From contig JAJVII010000023.1 in the NCBI GenBank assembly GCA_022072085.1, positions 1-44,319 on the forward strand: a stretch of 44,319 bases of DNA, read 5' to 3'. This document shows, in pieces, positions 18,265-28,294 of this stretch (position 1 is its first letter; the number at the start of each line of letters is the position of its first letter). Under the pieces are notes generated by a model. That model ran no database searches. It saw only the letters and a program-made list of their open reading frames with translations, and was not told where the DNA came from. Source of the stretch: Phycisphaerae bacterium (lineage in GTDB: Bacteria; Planctomycetota; Phycisphaerae; JAJVII01). The position numbers were made by a program, and so were the translations under genes.

Positions 18265-18369
18265 ACCGACAGTCCACTTCTGCCCGCGGAAATCGGCGCG
18301 CGGCAGGGAGCCATCATACGACCCGCAGGCCAGCGGTAAAGGGAGAATGCAGAACGCAACGCTGGCGTG

Positions 18370-20298
<1,929 letters not shown>

Positions 20299-20473
20299 TC
20301 ACTGGACGCGAGGGATTCACCCCCGTTGACGGCCGCTCCTGCACGGCTCGCGTTTTCGCCGCGCCGGCTGCGGATTTCAACGGTTGCAGGTCGAGGGCGT
20401 CCATCACGCCGAACCATTGCAGCGACCCCGCAAGGGTCGGCGACGATGGCGAGAACGCAAGCGGCGAAAATGC

Positions 20474-21136
20474 TCACGCGAACAGGTTGATGACCTGGCC
20501 TGCCGGCAGCGGCGAGGCATAGGCCGTCGGCGGGGGCGGCGGCGGGAGTTGGCTGGGCGTCGGCGCGGGCTTGTCCCAGGGCCAACCCAGTGGCGGCGGG
20601 GCGAATCGCGGCGCGGCGTTGTCCGCGGCCGGGACTTGACCGACCATGCGGCCGCCCTGCTCGCTCGGTCGAATGCCTGCGGCGGCGTGGCACTCAGCCT
20701 GCCGCGACGCGCCGGCCAACTGGAGGCCGACCAGCGGGTTGGTTCGATGCGAGTGCCCCGCTCCGCTGATCCGCAGACGCGGATGCGACGCGTTGGCAGC
20801 CGACACGACGCCCAGGCGCTGACGCGGATGAGCCGGCTGCGACGCACGGACGCCCTTGCCGATGAATCGCCGGGCCAGCCGGGCGGCCATGCTGGGGTTG
20901 ATGTGCTGGAGGAGCGTGCCGACCTTGCCGCCCAGGCGGGTCTTCTGACCCTTGACGGCCATGCTCGGCCCGCCGATGGCACGCAGGAGGCTGGAAACTC
21001 GGCCGTCGAGCATGGGATCGCCGCTGACGGCGGCGGCGCCCTTGGCCGCCCCGAGGTTCGCGTCGATCGAGCCGACCAGGGAACTGGCCTGCCCGATTGG
21101 CGCCGAAGCCGCGATGCCCACTGCGAAACTCGACAT
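20474..21136 (-). CDS. hypothetical protein with proline-rich C-terminus
   Basis: A 220-residue protein I do not recognise. The N-terminus (SSFAVGIAASAPIGQASSLV) is small-residue rich but not a convincing signal peptide. The middle is basic and the C-terminus is a proline-rich tail (PSQLPPPPPPTAYASP). The ATG at 21136 has GAGGGAGAG just upstream, which supports a real gene. A competing plus-strand open frame through the same bases reads into queA and lacks family content. No function can be given. Confidence 0.5.
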   Translation of the reverse strand: MSSFAVGIAASAPIGQASSLVGSIDANLGAAKGAAAVSGDPMLDGRVSSLLRAIGGPSMAVKGQKTRLGGKVGTLLQHINPSMAARLARRFIGKGVRASQPAHPRQRLGVVSAANASHPRLRISGAGHSHRTNPLVGLQLAGASRQAECHAAAGIRPSEQGGRMVGQVPAADNAAPRFAPPPLGWPWDKPAPTPSQLPPPPPPTAYASPLPAGQVINLFA

Positions 21137-21343
21137 CTCTCTCCCTCTCTGCCGGGAAAGAGATGCAATGGCTGTGCCAGCCGGCGGCCGCGCGAGGGGA
21201 TTGCCTGGGCCGTCCTTTCGCGGATCGCCAGGGCTCGATTTTATCGGCGAAGTCCGTCTGTGCCGCCTCTGCCGCCCGCGCCGGGATGTCGCGAAACGTC
21301 AACAATCTGGCCGAGGGGTGTTGCTTTCTGTAAACTCGGCGGC

Positions 21344-22381
21344 ATGGAACTCGACCTGTTCGACTACGACCTGCCGCCCGAGCGCATTGCCCAGGAGCCG
21401 CCGACTGACCGCGCGTCGGCCAGGCTGATGCGGCTGGATCGCACGACCGGCGCGACGGCGCACCACGTGGTCCGCGACCTGCCGCGGCTGCTGCGGGCCG
21501 GCGACCTGCTGGTGCTCAACGACACCGCCGTCGTGCCCGCCAAGCTCACGCTGCACCGCAAGAGCGGGTCGCGCATCGACGGGCTGTTCCTGCGCGAGGG
21601 CGAGGAAGGCCGCTGGCTGGTGCTGCTGAACGGCCGCGGGCGGCTGAAGGAAGGCGAGGAGTTGCTCACCGACAAGGTCTGGCTCGCCCTGCGGCTGGAA
21701 CGTCACATGGAGGGCGGCCAGTGGGAGGCGGCCGTCGAGTGCACCGCCCCGCCGCACACGACGCTGGAACTGCTCCAGGCCGTCGGCGCAACGCCCCTGC
21801 CCCCCTATATCCGCCGCCAGACGCCGCAGCCGCTGGACGCGGCCCGCTACCAGACGGTCTACGCCAATCGCCCCGGCGCGGTGGCCGCCCCCACCGCCGG
21901 GCTGCACTTCACGCGTGAGTTGCTGGACGAACTGCGGGCCGCCGGCGTGACGACGGCGCAGGTCACGCTGCACGTCGGGCTGGGCACGTTCGAGCCGATC
22001 CGCGAAACGCAGATCGAGCAGCATCACATGCACAGCGAATGGTTCAACTGCCCCGCCGACACCGCCGACGCCGTCAACCTCGCCCGCGCCGAAGGCCGCC
22101 GCGTCGTCGCCGTCGGCACGACCAGCGTCCGCGTGATGGAGAGTTGCGTCGCCGACGGCCGCGTCATCCCGCGGACCGGCTGGACCGACCTGTTTCTCTA
22201 CCCCGGCTGCCGGCTGGCCGCGACCGACGCGATGCTGACCAACTTCCATCTCCCCCGCTCCAGCCTCCTGATGCTGGTGTCCGCCTTCGCCGGCCGCGAG
22301 CGAATCCTGGCCGCCTACGCCGAGGCGATCCGCGAAGGCTACCGCTTCTTCAGCTACGGCGACTGCATGCTGATCGAATGA
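21344..22381 (+). CDS. queA: S-adenosylmethionine:tRNA ribosyltransferase-isomerase QueA
   Basis: A 345-residue QueA, which transfers the ribose of SAM onto 7-aminomethyl-7-deazaguanine in tRNA to make epoxyqueuosine. Family blocks are plain: FDYDLPPERIAQEP at the start, VLNDTAVVPAKL, PTAGLHFT (about 186-193), H-V-G-L-G-T-F and, at the end, LTNFHLPRSSLLMLVSAF. The length is standard. The frame is open some 300 codons further upstream, but homology begins at ATG 21344. The 3' end overlaps the convergent PD-(D/E)XK-like gene by 32 bases. No other queuosine gene is present. Confidence 0.97.
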   Translation: MELDLFDYDLPPERIAQEPPTDRASARLMRLDRTTGATAHHVVRDLPRLLRAGDLLVLNDTAVVPAKLTLHRKSGSRIDGLFLREGEEGRWLVLLNGRGRLKEGEELLTDKVWLALRLERHMEGGQWEAAVECTAPPHTTLELLQAVGATPLPPYIRRQTPQPLDAARYQTVYANRPGAVAAPTAGLHFTRELLDELRAAGVTTAQVTLHVGLGTFEPIRETQIEQHHMHSEWFNCPADTADAVNLARAEGRRVVAVGTTSVRVMESCVADGRVIPRTGWTDLFLYPGCRLAATDAMLTNFHLPRSSLLMLVSAFAGRERILAAYAEAIREGYRFFSYGDCMLIE

Positions 22382-22919
22382 ACTTGGTGAACTCCTTCCA
22401 TTCGCCTGCATGAACGCGCTTTCCGCGCCTGTTGCGCAGGCAGAAGGCGCGGAACGGCTTCATTTTACTGTGTGTTATCTGCCAGTAGTCAGTTCCAGTT
22501 CGGTGTCTTGGCGAACTCTCTTCAAAGATAAAGAGGGCCTGCCGAATCTCGGGGTAGCTCGCCTGAACAACTTCAAAGTGCTTCCTTAGTTTGCGGACGT
22601 CTTCCTCGGGATTCTTTGAGAATGCCACGCCGACGGCCTTCACTTCAATTGCGCACCTGACGTCCTTGGCCGGGAATGCGTTTGTGCGACTGAACGGTTG
22701 CGATTCCTTATCAACTACCAGGAGGTCGAATTCACGCCTGCATCCCGCTATGAAAGCGTTCGGTGGACTGATCTTGAGACGTGACCCAATCTCCTTGCCC
22801 AGAAATGACCGCAGAATGCGGCAACAGGCATCTCCGTTGCACTTGCCGCCGCATCCAAGGTCTCGCACTGCATCAAGAGCACTCAGCATTTTCTCTTGGG
22901 CTTTGTCATAGCGCGTCAT
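22350..22919 (-). CDS. hypothetical protein with PD-(D/E)XK-like nuclease motif
   Basis: A 189-residue protein of unknown family. The N-terminal part has five cysteines within twelve residues (C-G-G-K-C-N-G-D-A-C-C-R). The centre shows a restriction-endonuclease-fold signature: Asp65 in EFDLLVVDK, then Glu92-x-Lys94 in A-I-E-V-K-A, followed by an amphipathic helix. This suggests a metal-dependent nuclease fold, although such folds can also be inactive. GC is visibly lower than in the neighbours and its 3' end runs 32 bases into queA, both consistent with recent acquisition. The ATG at 22919 has GGGAG upstream. Other readings, such as a DNA-binding adaptor, are possible. Confidence 0.65.
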   Translation of the reverse strand: MTRYDKAQEKMLSALDAVRDLGCGGKCNGDACCRILRSFLGKEIGSRLKISPPNAFIAGCRREFDLLVVDKESQPFSRTNAFPAKDVRCAIEVKAVGVAFSKNPEEDVRKLRKHFEVVQASYPEIRQALFIFEESSPRHRTGTDYWQITHSKMKPFRAFCLRNRRGKRVHAGEWKEFTKFIRSACSRRS

Positions 22920-22957
22920 GTGATGACTCCCTTGGTTAGTTCAACTCGACGTACCCG

Positions 22958-23473
22958 TCACGCCTCGCCGTGCTGGTGGCGGACGCGGGCGTCCGTATCG
23001 GCCGATGGCGAAAGCAGATCGAGGGCGTGGCGGATGGCCGGCAGGAGGGCATCGAGGCACTCGGCCGCCCCTGCGGGCGAACCGGGCAGGTTGACGATCA
23101 AGCAGCGCCCCCGCACCCCGGCCAGACCGCGTGAGAGGATCGTCATCGGCGACTTGTCGAAGAAGCGGCCTCGCATCACTTCGCCGAAGCCCGGCAGCTC
23201 GCGGTCGATGACCCGCCGCGTGGCTTCAGGCGTCACGTCGCGCGGGCCGATGCCCGTTCCGCCGGTGGTCACGATCAGCGAGGTGCGGGCGCTTAACTCG
23301 GTGAGCGCCGCCGCGATCGTCTGCTCGTCGTCCGGCACGACGCGGCGCTGTGGCGGATAGAAGGCGCCCGTCGCCCGCAGCCGTTCAACCAGCAGCGGGC
23401 CGGCCTTGTCGTCCCGCTCACCGGTGCTGGCGCGATCGGAGGCGACCATGATGACGGCGGTGAACTGCTGCAC
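22958..23473 (-). CDS. moaB: molybdenum cofactor biosynthesis protein, MoaB/MogA type
   Basis: A 171-residue member of the MoaB/MogA family, which adenylates molybdopterin before metal insertion. It shows VASDRASTGERDDKAGP at the start, the TTGGTGIGPRDVTPEA nucleotide loop at about 69-84, and a conserved L-I-V-N-L-P-G-S-P. MoaB and MogA cannot be told apart safely. The start is a GTG at 23473, 20 bases after ruvB, at the end of the housekeeping run. No other molybdenum cofactor gene is nearby. Confidence 0.92.
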   Translation of the reverse strand: MQQFTAVIMVASDRASTGERDDKAGPLLVERLRATGAFYPPQRRVVPDDEQTIAAALTELSARTSLIVTTGGTGIGPRDVTPEATRRVIDRELPGFGEVMRGRFFDKSPMTILSRGLAGVRGRCLIVNLPGSPAGAAECLDALLPAIRHALDLLSPSADTDARVRHQHGEA

Positions 23474-23493
23474 AACATCGCCCCGGATACAAA

Positions 23494-24534
23494 TTACTCG
23501 TCGAAAAGGGACTCGCCTTCGGACCCGTCGCGGACGGGCGGCTTGCGGCCGAGGTGTTTGTACGCGGCGTCGGTCGCCAGGCGGCCCTTCCGCGTGCGGG
23601 CGAGCATCCCGATCTGGAGCAGGTAGGGCTCGACAACGTCCACCAGCGTGTCCACGTCCTCATTGAGCGTGGCGGCGATGGCCTCGATGCCCACCGGCCC
23701 GCCGCGGTAGGTTCCCATGATCGTCGCGAGGTATTCGCGGTCTAGGCGGTCCAGGCCGGCTTCGTCCACGCCCTCGAGTTTCAGCGCGTCGGCAGCCACG
23801 GTCCGGGTCACCGTGCCGTCGCCCTTGACCTGGGCGAAGTCGCGAACACGGCGGAGCAGGCGGTTGGCCACCCGCGGCGTGCCGCGCGAGCGGTCAGCCA
23901 GCAGCTTGAGCGCCGCGGGTTCGGCCTCGATCTTCAGCAGCCGGGCCGATCGGCTGAGAATCTCAACGAGGTCGTCCGCGGCGTAGAACTCCAGGTGGTG
24001 CGTGATGCCGAACCGCGCCCGCAGCGGGCCCGACAGCAGCCCGGCCCGCGTGGTCGCGCCGATCAGCGTGAACGGCTTGATCGGCAGGGTTATGCTCTTG
24101 GCGTGCATGCCGCTGTCGACGGTGAACTCGACGCGGAAGTCTTCCATCGCCGGGTAAATGTATTCCTCGACAGCCGGCCCGAGGCGGTGAATCTCGTCGA
24201 TGAATAGCACGTCGCCGGTTTCCAGGTTGGTCAGCAGGCCGACCAGATCGGCGGGGCGCGTCAGCGCCGGCCCGCTGGTCAGGCGGCAGGCGGCGTTCAT
24301 CTCGTTGGCGATGACGTGGGCGAGCGTCGTCTTGCCCAGCCCCGGCGGGCCGTGCAGCAGGACGTGTTCGATGGGCTCGCCGCGCCCGGCCGCCGCCTGG
24401 AGCGAGATGGACAGTTTCTCGACCAGGTCGCGTTGGCCGATGACCTCGCCCAGCTTCTGCGGGCGCAGCAGGTTCAGCGGGACCTCTTCGTCGGGCCCCA
24501 GCGATTCGCCGGTGACGATGCGTTCGCGTGCCAA
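23494..24534 (-). CDS. ruvB: Holliday junction branch migration helicase RuvB
   Basis: A 346-residue AAA+ motor that, as two hexamers on RuvA, drives branch migration at Holliday junctions. The Walker A is GPPGLGKT at 62-69, Walker B is in VLFIDEIHRL, sensor 1 is G-A-T-T-R-A-G, and the C-terminal winged helix has RGGPVGIEAIA. The start is TTG at 24534; no better start is present before the conserved L-R-P-Q-K-L-G-E-V-I-G-Q block. The region where a ribosome site should lie is filled by a CACAGAG-type repeat. It is separated from ruvA by one small gene. Confidence 0.97.
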   Translation of the reverse strand: MARERIVTGESLGPDEEVPLNLLRPQKLGEVIGQRDLVEKLSISLQAAAGRGEPIEHVLLHGPPGLGKTTLAHVIANEMNAACRLTSGPALTRPADLVGLLTNLETGDVLFIDEIHRLGPAVEEYIYPAMEDFRVEFTVDSGMHAKSITLPIKPFTLIGATTRAGLLSGPLRARFGITHHLEFYAADDLVEILSRSARLLKIEAEPAALKLLADRSRGTPRVANRLLRRVRDFAQVKGDGTVTRTVAADALKLEGVDEAGLDRLDREYLATIMGTYRGGPVGIEAIAATLNEDVDTLVDVVEPYLLQIGMLARTRKGRLATDAAYKHLGRKPPVRDGSEGESLFDE

Positions 24535-24538
24535 GATT

Positions 24539-24570
24539 CACCACAGAGAGCACAGAGGACACAGAGAAAG
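24539..24570. repeat. CACAGAG-type low-complexity repeat
   Basis: Bases 24539-24570 consist of the units CACAGAG, CACAGAG and CACAGAG with small insertions (CCACAGAGAGCACAGAGGAC, then ACAGAGAAAG). The same motif is familiar as a scattered intergenic repeat in many environmental bacterial genomes. Here it ends four bases before the ruvB start codon. Confidence 0.65.
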
Positions 24571-24591
24571 ACAACCTGTCGCGATGCCCAA

Positions 24592-24915
24592 TCATTCGCC
24601 GTCTTGGGTGGCAATCTGAAGCCCGCATCTTGGGCAGTATTGGCGATATCCGCCCACCAAGAAGATCATATAGAGGATGCCGGGCAGAAAGAAGAAGAGC
24701 GTGAGTAGTATCCCTGTCAGCAGTGAGCCTCGATGCTCGGCCCTCGATGGACCGGCATAACCGCAGTTCTGATTAGGGCAGATAATGTAACGACTTCCCT
24801 CTTGCCCAGGCATTACAAGCCGGGTCTTGCAGGTGGGGCACTTGAATTTTCGCCCAGCCCACGCATCATCGCCCTCAACCTTCCCACCGCACCCAGGACA
24901 TTGGACACTCAACAT
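24592..24915 (-). CDS. zinc-ribbon membrane protein
   Basis: A 107-residue protein. An N-terminal zinc ribbon (VQCPGCGGKV, then FKCPTCKTR) is followed by a second cysteine pair (CPNQNCGY). Two hydrophobic stretches (LLTGILLTLFFFLPGILYMI) form one hairpin or one long membrane segment. A last CPRCG lies at the C-terminus, so up to four Cys pairs flank the membrane part. ATG 24915 is chosen over an upstream TTG because GGAGAAGGGGA precedes it. It sits between ruvA and ruvB on the same strand. The function is unknown; the context suggests only shared transcription. Confidence 0.7.
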   Translation of the reverse strand: MLSVQCPGCGGKVEGDDAWAGRKFKCPTCKTRLVMPGQEGSRYIICPNQNCGYAGPSRAEHRGSLLTGILLTLFFFLPGILYMIFLVGGYRQYCPRCGLQIATQDGE

Positions 24916-24943
24916 TCCCCTTCTCCCTTTCTTCAACAACCAA

Positions 24944-25561
24944 TCACAGGTTCCTCACGCGGTACACTTCCTGGATCAGTCGCTGGGCCGAGTCGATCGA
25001 GGGGTCGCGGGCGACGGCCTTGCGAATCCACTGCTCGGCTTCGGGGCGGCGTTCGCCGAGTTGGAGCAGAACCTCCAGGGCCTCGGACTCGAAGCCGGCC
25101 ATCGGCTTGGTGGCCGCCTCGACGACCTCGCCGGTGGCAAACCGCTCCAGCTTACCCTTGAGCGTCGCAATCACCTTGTCGGCCGTCCGCCGACCGATGC
25201 CGGGCAACTCAGCCAGCAGGGCCGCCTGCCCCGATTCGATGGCAGCCGCCAGACGCCCGACCGGAATCGTCATCGCACGCAAGGCCTTCCGCGGGCCCAG
25301 CCCATCCACGGTGATGAACAGCTCGAAGAAAGCCTTGTCGTCGGCCCGGAGGAAACCGATCAGCCGCGGGACGATCTGGCCGCCGGCGGCCGATCCCTCC
25401 AGGTAGTTGATCGTGAACAGCGTCACAGGTTGGCCCTGAAGGCGGCTGAGCCGCTCGATGTCGGCGCCGGGGACGAGCAGTTCGTAGCCGACGTCCGCGA
25501 CGACCAGCAGGATGCGGTCGGTCCCGACGTGCTCGATCGTGCCTTTGAGCCTGGCGATCAT
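24944..25561 (-). CDS. ruvA: Holliday junction branch migration protein RuvA
   Basis: A 205-residue RuvA, the tetramer that binds the Holliday junction and loads RuvB. The OB-fold N-terminus starts MIARLKGTIEHVG. The two HhH motifs are visible (FFELFITVDGLGPRKALRAM, then LAELPGIGRRTADKVI). The C-terminal RuvB-contacting domain has E-A-L-E-V-L-L-Q-L-G-E. The length is normal. It lies 52 bases after ruvC and 28 bases before the small zinc-ribbon gene, all in one direction. Confidence 0.97.
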   Translation of the reverse strand: MIARLKGTIEHVGTDRILLVVADVGYELLVPGADIERLSRLQGQPVTLFTINYLEGSAAGGQIVPRLIGFLRADDKAFFELFITVDGLGPRKALRAMTIPVGRLAAAIESGQAALLAELPGIGRRTADKVIATLKGKLERFATGEVVEAATKPMAGFESEALEVLLQLGERRPEAEQWIRKAVARDPSIDSAQRLIQEVYRVRNL

Positions 25562-25613
25562 GTCGCGTGACCTGCGTATCCGCGAGCCTCGGCCCGCGGC
25601 CCGGAAGAGGAAA

Positions 25614-26117
25614 TCAACGGGCCTTGCCCAATCGACTGGCGGCGCACAGGGCGATGGCCATGGCGTCGGCCACGTCCGGCGGCTCGGGCGGCGCGGGCAA
25701 CGCGAACGCGTCGGCCACCGCCCGCTGCACCTGGGCCTTAGAGGCGTGCCCGGCGCCGGTCAGGTGCTTCTTGACCGTGGTCGCGGGCACGTCCATCGTG
25801 CGCAGGCCCCGCACGCCGGCCGCCAGCAGCACCGCGCCGCGGGCATGGCCCATAAGGATGGCCGTCCGCGGGTGCTTGTAGTGAGCGTAAAGCTGCTCGA
25901 CCGCCAGACAGCCCGGGGCGAACTCGTCCATGACCGCAGCCACCGACTCGTGAATCTGCCGCAAGCGGTCAGCCAGCGGCACGCGGCTGGAGGTGCGGAT
26001 GACCCCCGCCTCGACCAGCCGACAGCGTCCGCCCCGCCCCGTGGCCGCGTCGATCACGGCGTATCCCGTGCGGTCCAGGCCCGGGTCGATGCCGAGGATG
26101 ACGATGCCTGAGGCCAT
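25614..26117 (-). CDS. ruvC: Holliday junction resolvase RuvC
   Basis: A 167-residue RuvC, the nuclease that cuts Holliday junctions symmetrically. The catalytic acids are in place: Asp in ILGIDPGLDRTGY, Glu in L-A-V-E-Q-L-Y, and two Asp in D-V-A-D-A-M-A-I-A. The conserved GHARGAVL block is present. ATG 26117 starts at the family N-terminus; the frame is open further back, inside cysS, but the translation there is a shadow. It begins 11 bases after the cysS stop. Confidence 0.97.
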   Translation of the reverse strand: MASGIVILGIDPGLDRTGYAVIDAATGRGGRCRLVEAGVIRTSSRVPLADRLRQIHESVAAVMDEFAPGCLAVEQLYAHYKHPRTAILMGHARGAVLLAAGVRGLRTMDVPATTVKKHLTGAGHASKAQVQRAVADAFALPAPPEPPDVADAMAIALCAASRLGKAR

Positions 26118-26128
26118 GGGCGTCCGTG

Positions 26129-27610
26129 CTATTCCTTCCGCCAGATCGTGCCGTCGGAGCGGTCCTCCAGGACGACCCCGATCTCGGCCAGCCGGTCGCG
26201 GATGTTGTCGGCCAGGGCGAAATTCTTGCCGGCCCGGGCCTGCTGGCGCAGCTCGATGAACAGCTTCATCAGGCTGTCCGCGAGGGCGTCTGACGTGGCG
26301 GCCTTCCGCGGCGGCTGCTCGAACAGGCCGATGATCCGGCCGAGTTCGACGATCATCACCGCGCCGCCCAGGGCGAAGCTGAGTCCCTCGGCGCGGCCCT
26401 TGGATTCCAGATGCTCTTCGTCGATGTAGCGGTTGACCAGGCCGGCCAGGTCGTGCAGCACGGAGATGGCGCCGGCGGTGTTGAAGTCGTCGTCCATCCG
26501 CTCCATGAAGGCAAGCTTCTGCACGAGGCACTGCTGGGCGAAGTCGCGGTCGGAGGCCGCCTGCGACTCATCTACCAGCCCTTCCAGGTGCAGGTCGGCG
26601 GTGTAGACCGAGGAGTCGGTCATCCGGGCGATCCGCTCGAATAGGCGGTAGAACGAACTCAACTGCTTGTTGACCGCAGCCATCGCCTCGTCGTTGAACT
26701 CGATGGGCCGACGATACTGCGTTGAGAGCACGAGGAAGCGGATGGACTCGGCGCCCTGGCTGGCCAGCAGCTCGCGGATCAGCGGCGCGTTTCGTTCGCT
26801 GCGGGCGGCCTTCTTGGTGTTGATCCGCGTCAGGCCGTTGTGCAGCCAGTATTTCGCGAACGTCTTGCCGGTAGCCGTCTCGGACTGGGCGATCTCGTTC
26901 TCGTGATGGGGGAACTTCAGGTCCATCCCGCCACCGTGGATGTCAAACGTCTCGCCAAGATACTGCATGCTCATCGCGGAGCATTCGATGTGCCAACCCG
27001 GCCGCCCCTTGCCCCATGGGCTGTCCCAGGCCGGCTCGCCCTCGCGGGCCGACTTCCACAGGACGAAGTCGCCGGGGTTGCGCTTCCGGTCGGCCGACCG
27101 CAGCTCGCGCGTGCCGGCGGCCTGCTCGCCCGGATCGCGATGCGTGAGCTTGCCGTAGTCGGCGTCGGCGGCGATGTCAAAGTAGACGTCCCCGTCGATG
27201 GCGTAGGCGGCACCGGTTAAAGCCAGCCGCTCAATCAGCCGAACGATCGCGTCGATGTGCTCGGTGGCCTTGGGCATCAGGTCAATGCTGTTGACGCCCA
27301 ATTCGCGGAGGCACTGGAGATAGTCGTCGGTGACGCGCGTGGCGATGGCCTCGACGGTCTCGCCGGTGGCCTTGGACTCCTCGATCAGCTTGTCGTCCAC
27401 GTCGGTGATGTTGACGATCCAGGTGACCTGATAGCCCTTGAACGAGAGATACCGCTTGACGGCGTCGAAGATGATCGGTCCGACCGCATGGCCGATGTGG
27501 CTGTAGCGGTAGACGGTCGGCCCGCAGAGGTAGATCTTCACCTTGCCGGGCTCGACCGGGGTGAACAGTTCCTTCTCGCCGCTCATCGAGTTATAGACAC
27601 GCAGGGTCAT
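26129..27610 (-). CDS. cysS: cysteinyl-tRNA synthetase with an altered KMSKS motif
   Basis: A 493-residue class I synthetase that charges tRNA-Cys. The HIGH motif is intact (S-H-I-G-H, 38-41). The zinc ligands fit Cys29, Cys210 (GWHIECSAM), His235 and Glu239 (FPHHENE). The N-I-T-D-V-D-D-K block and C-terminal DALR-like region are present. The usual KMSKS signature is replaced: at 267-271 the protein has KAARS, followed by E-R-N where others have L-G-N. The surrounding residues align without a gap (I-R-E-L-L-A follows), so this is not a frameshift. The first Lys, a basic fourth residue and the Ser are kept. It lies between ispF and ruvC in one transcription unit, and I see no second cysS in this window. 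Confidence 0.95.
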   Translation of the reverse strand: MTLRVYNSMSGEKELFTPVEPGKVKIYLCGPTVYRYSHIGHAVGPIIFDAVKRYLSFKGYQVTWIVNITDVDDKLIEESKATGETVEAIATRVTDDYLQCLRELGVNSIDLMPKATEHIDAIVRLIERLALTGAAYAIDGDVYFDIAADADYGKLTHRDPGEQAAGTRELRSADRKRNPGDFVLWKSAREGEPAWDSPWGKGRPGWHIECSAMSMQYLGETFDIHGGGMDLKFPHHENEIAQSETATGKTFAKYWLHNGLTRINTKKAARSERNAPLIRELLASQGAESIRFLVLSTQYRRPIEFNDEAMAAVNKQLSSFYRLFERIARMTDSSVYTADLHLEGLVDESQAASDRDFAQQCLVQKLAFMERMDDDFNTAGAISVLHDLAGLVNRYIDEEHLESKGRAEGLSFALGGAVMIVELGRIIGLFEQPPRKAATSDALADSLMKLFIELRQQARAGKNFALADNIRDRLAEIGVVLEDRSDGTIWRKE

Positions 27611-27647
27611 AGGCTATCTCGTCGAACACATCCCCCTGACTCGCGTT

Positions 27648-28157
27648 TCACACGCCCAGCGGGACCAGCAGCGTGACCGCGGTGCAGGACATGGCCTGCA
27701 ATCGGCCGATCTCGCCCAGCCGCTCGGCCGTCTTGGCCTTTACGTTCACGTCTGTCACGCCCAGGCCCAGCAGCCCGGCCAGGGCCGACCGCATGAGCAC
27801 TTTGTAGCCGGCCAACTTCGGCTGCTCGGCAACGATCACCACATCCACCTGGATAGGACGATAGCCCGCCTCGACGACAAGTTCCAGCGTCCGCTTGACG
27901 AGTTCGCGACTGTCGACGCCTGCGTAGGCCGGGTCGGTGTCGGGAAACTGTTGGCCGATGTCGTCCAGGCCGGCGGCGCCCAGCATGGCGTCGATAATGG
28001 CGTGCAGGACCATATCGCCGTCGCTGTGCCCCATCAGGCCCTTGTTGTAGGGGACCTGGACGCCGCACAGGATCAGCGGCCGCTCGGGAACCAGCTTGTG
28101 CTGATCCCACCCGATGCCCACGCGCGGCCAGACATGGCTTGCGCTCGCCTCTTCCAT
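27648..28157 (-). CDS. ispF: 2-C-methyl-D-erythritol 2,4-cyclodiphosphate synthase IspF
   Basis: A 169-residue IspF, the fifth step of the MEP isoprenoid pathway, which forms the cyclic diphosphate with loss of CMP. The metal site is visible as Asp and His in IGWDQHK and His in GHSDGD. D-I-G-Q-Q-F-P-D-T-D-P-A, then D-V-N-V-K-A-K-T-A-E-R-L-G, are family blocks. ATG 28157 is the first start that leaves only a short extra N-terminus (EEASASHVWPR); the ribosome site is weak. The gene sits between dnaA and cysS on the same strand. Confidence 0.96.
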   Translation of the reverse strand: MEEASASHVWPRVGIGWDQHKLVPERPLILCGVQVPYNKGLMGHSDGDMVLHAIIDAMLGAAGLDDIGQQFPDTDPAYAGVDSRELVKRTLELVVEAGYRPIQVDVVIVAEQPKLAGYKVLMRSALAGLLGLGVTDVNVKAKTAERLGEIGRLQAMSCTAVTLLVPLGV

Positions 28158-28268
28158 CGCGGCCACGTTAGCAGAAAAGCAGGCGTCGGGCAACGGGTCG
28201 CGGGCGGCACAGGTACATGAAGCGGGCGGATCGTCTCGCCATCCCTGGTAGGACGAACCGCCCGCCGG

Positions 28269-28293
28269 CCGGCTCCCAATCCGTGGGAGCCGG
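28269..28293 (-). terminator. 10-bp perfect hairpin right after dnaA
   Basis: Arms CCGGCTCCCA (28269-28278) and TGGGAGCCGG (28284-28293) are exact complements with a five-base loop, one base beyond the dnaA stop. There is no U-tract on the minus strand, so it may be a partial terminator or a message-stabilising stem between dnaA and ispF. Confidence 0.5.
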
Positions 28294-28294
28294 G

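Noticed and set aside
20384-21343. Upstream extension of queA by some 320 codons
   Set aside because: QueA homology begins at ATG 21344; the extension is Arg-rich and antisense to a better-supported gene.
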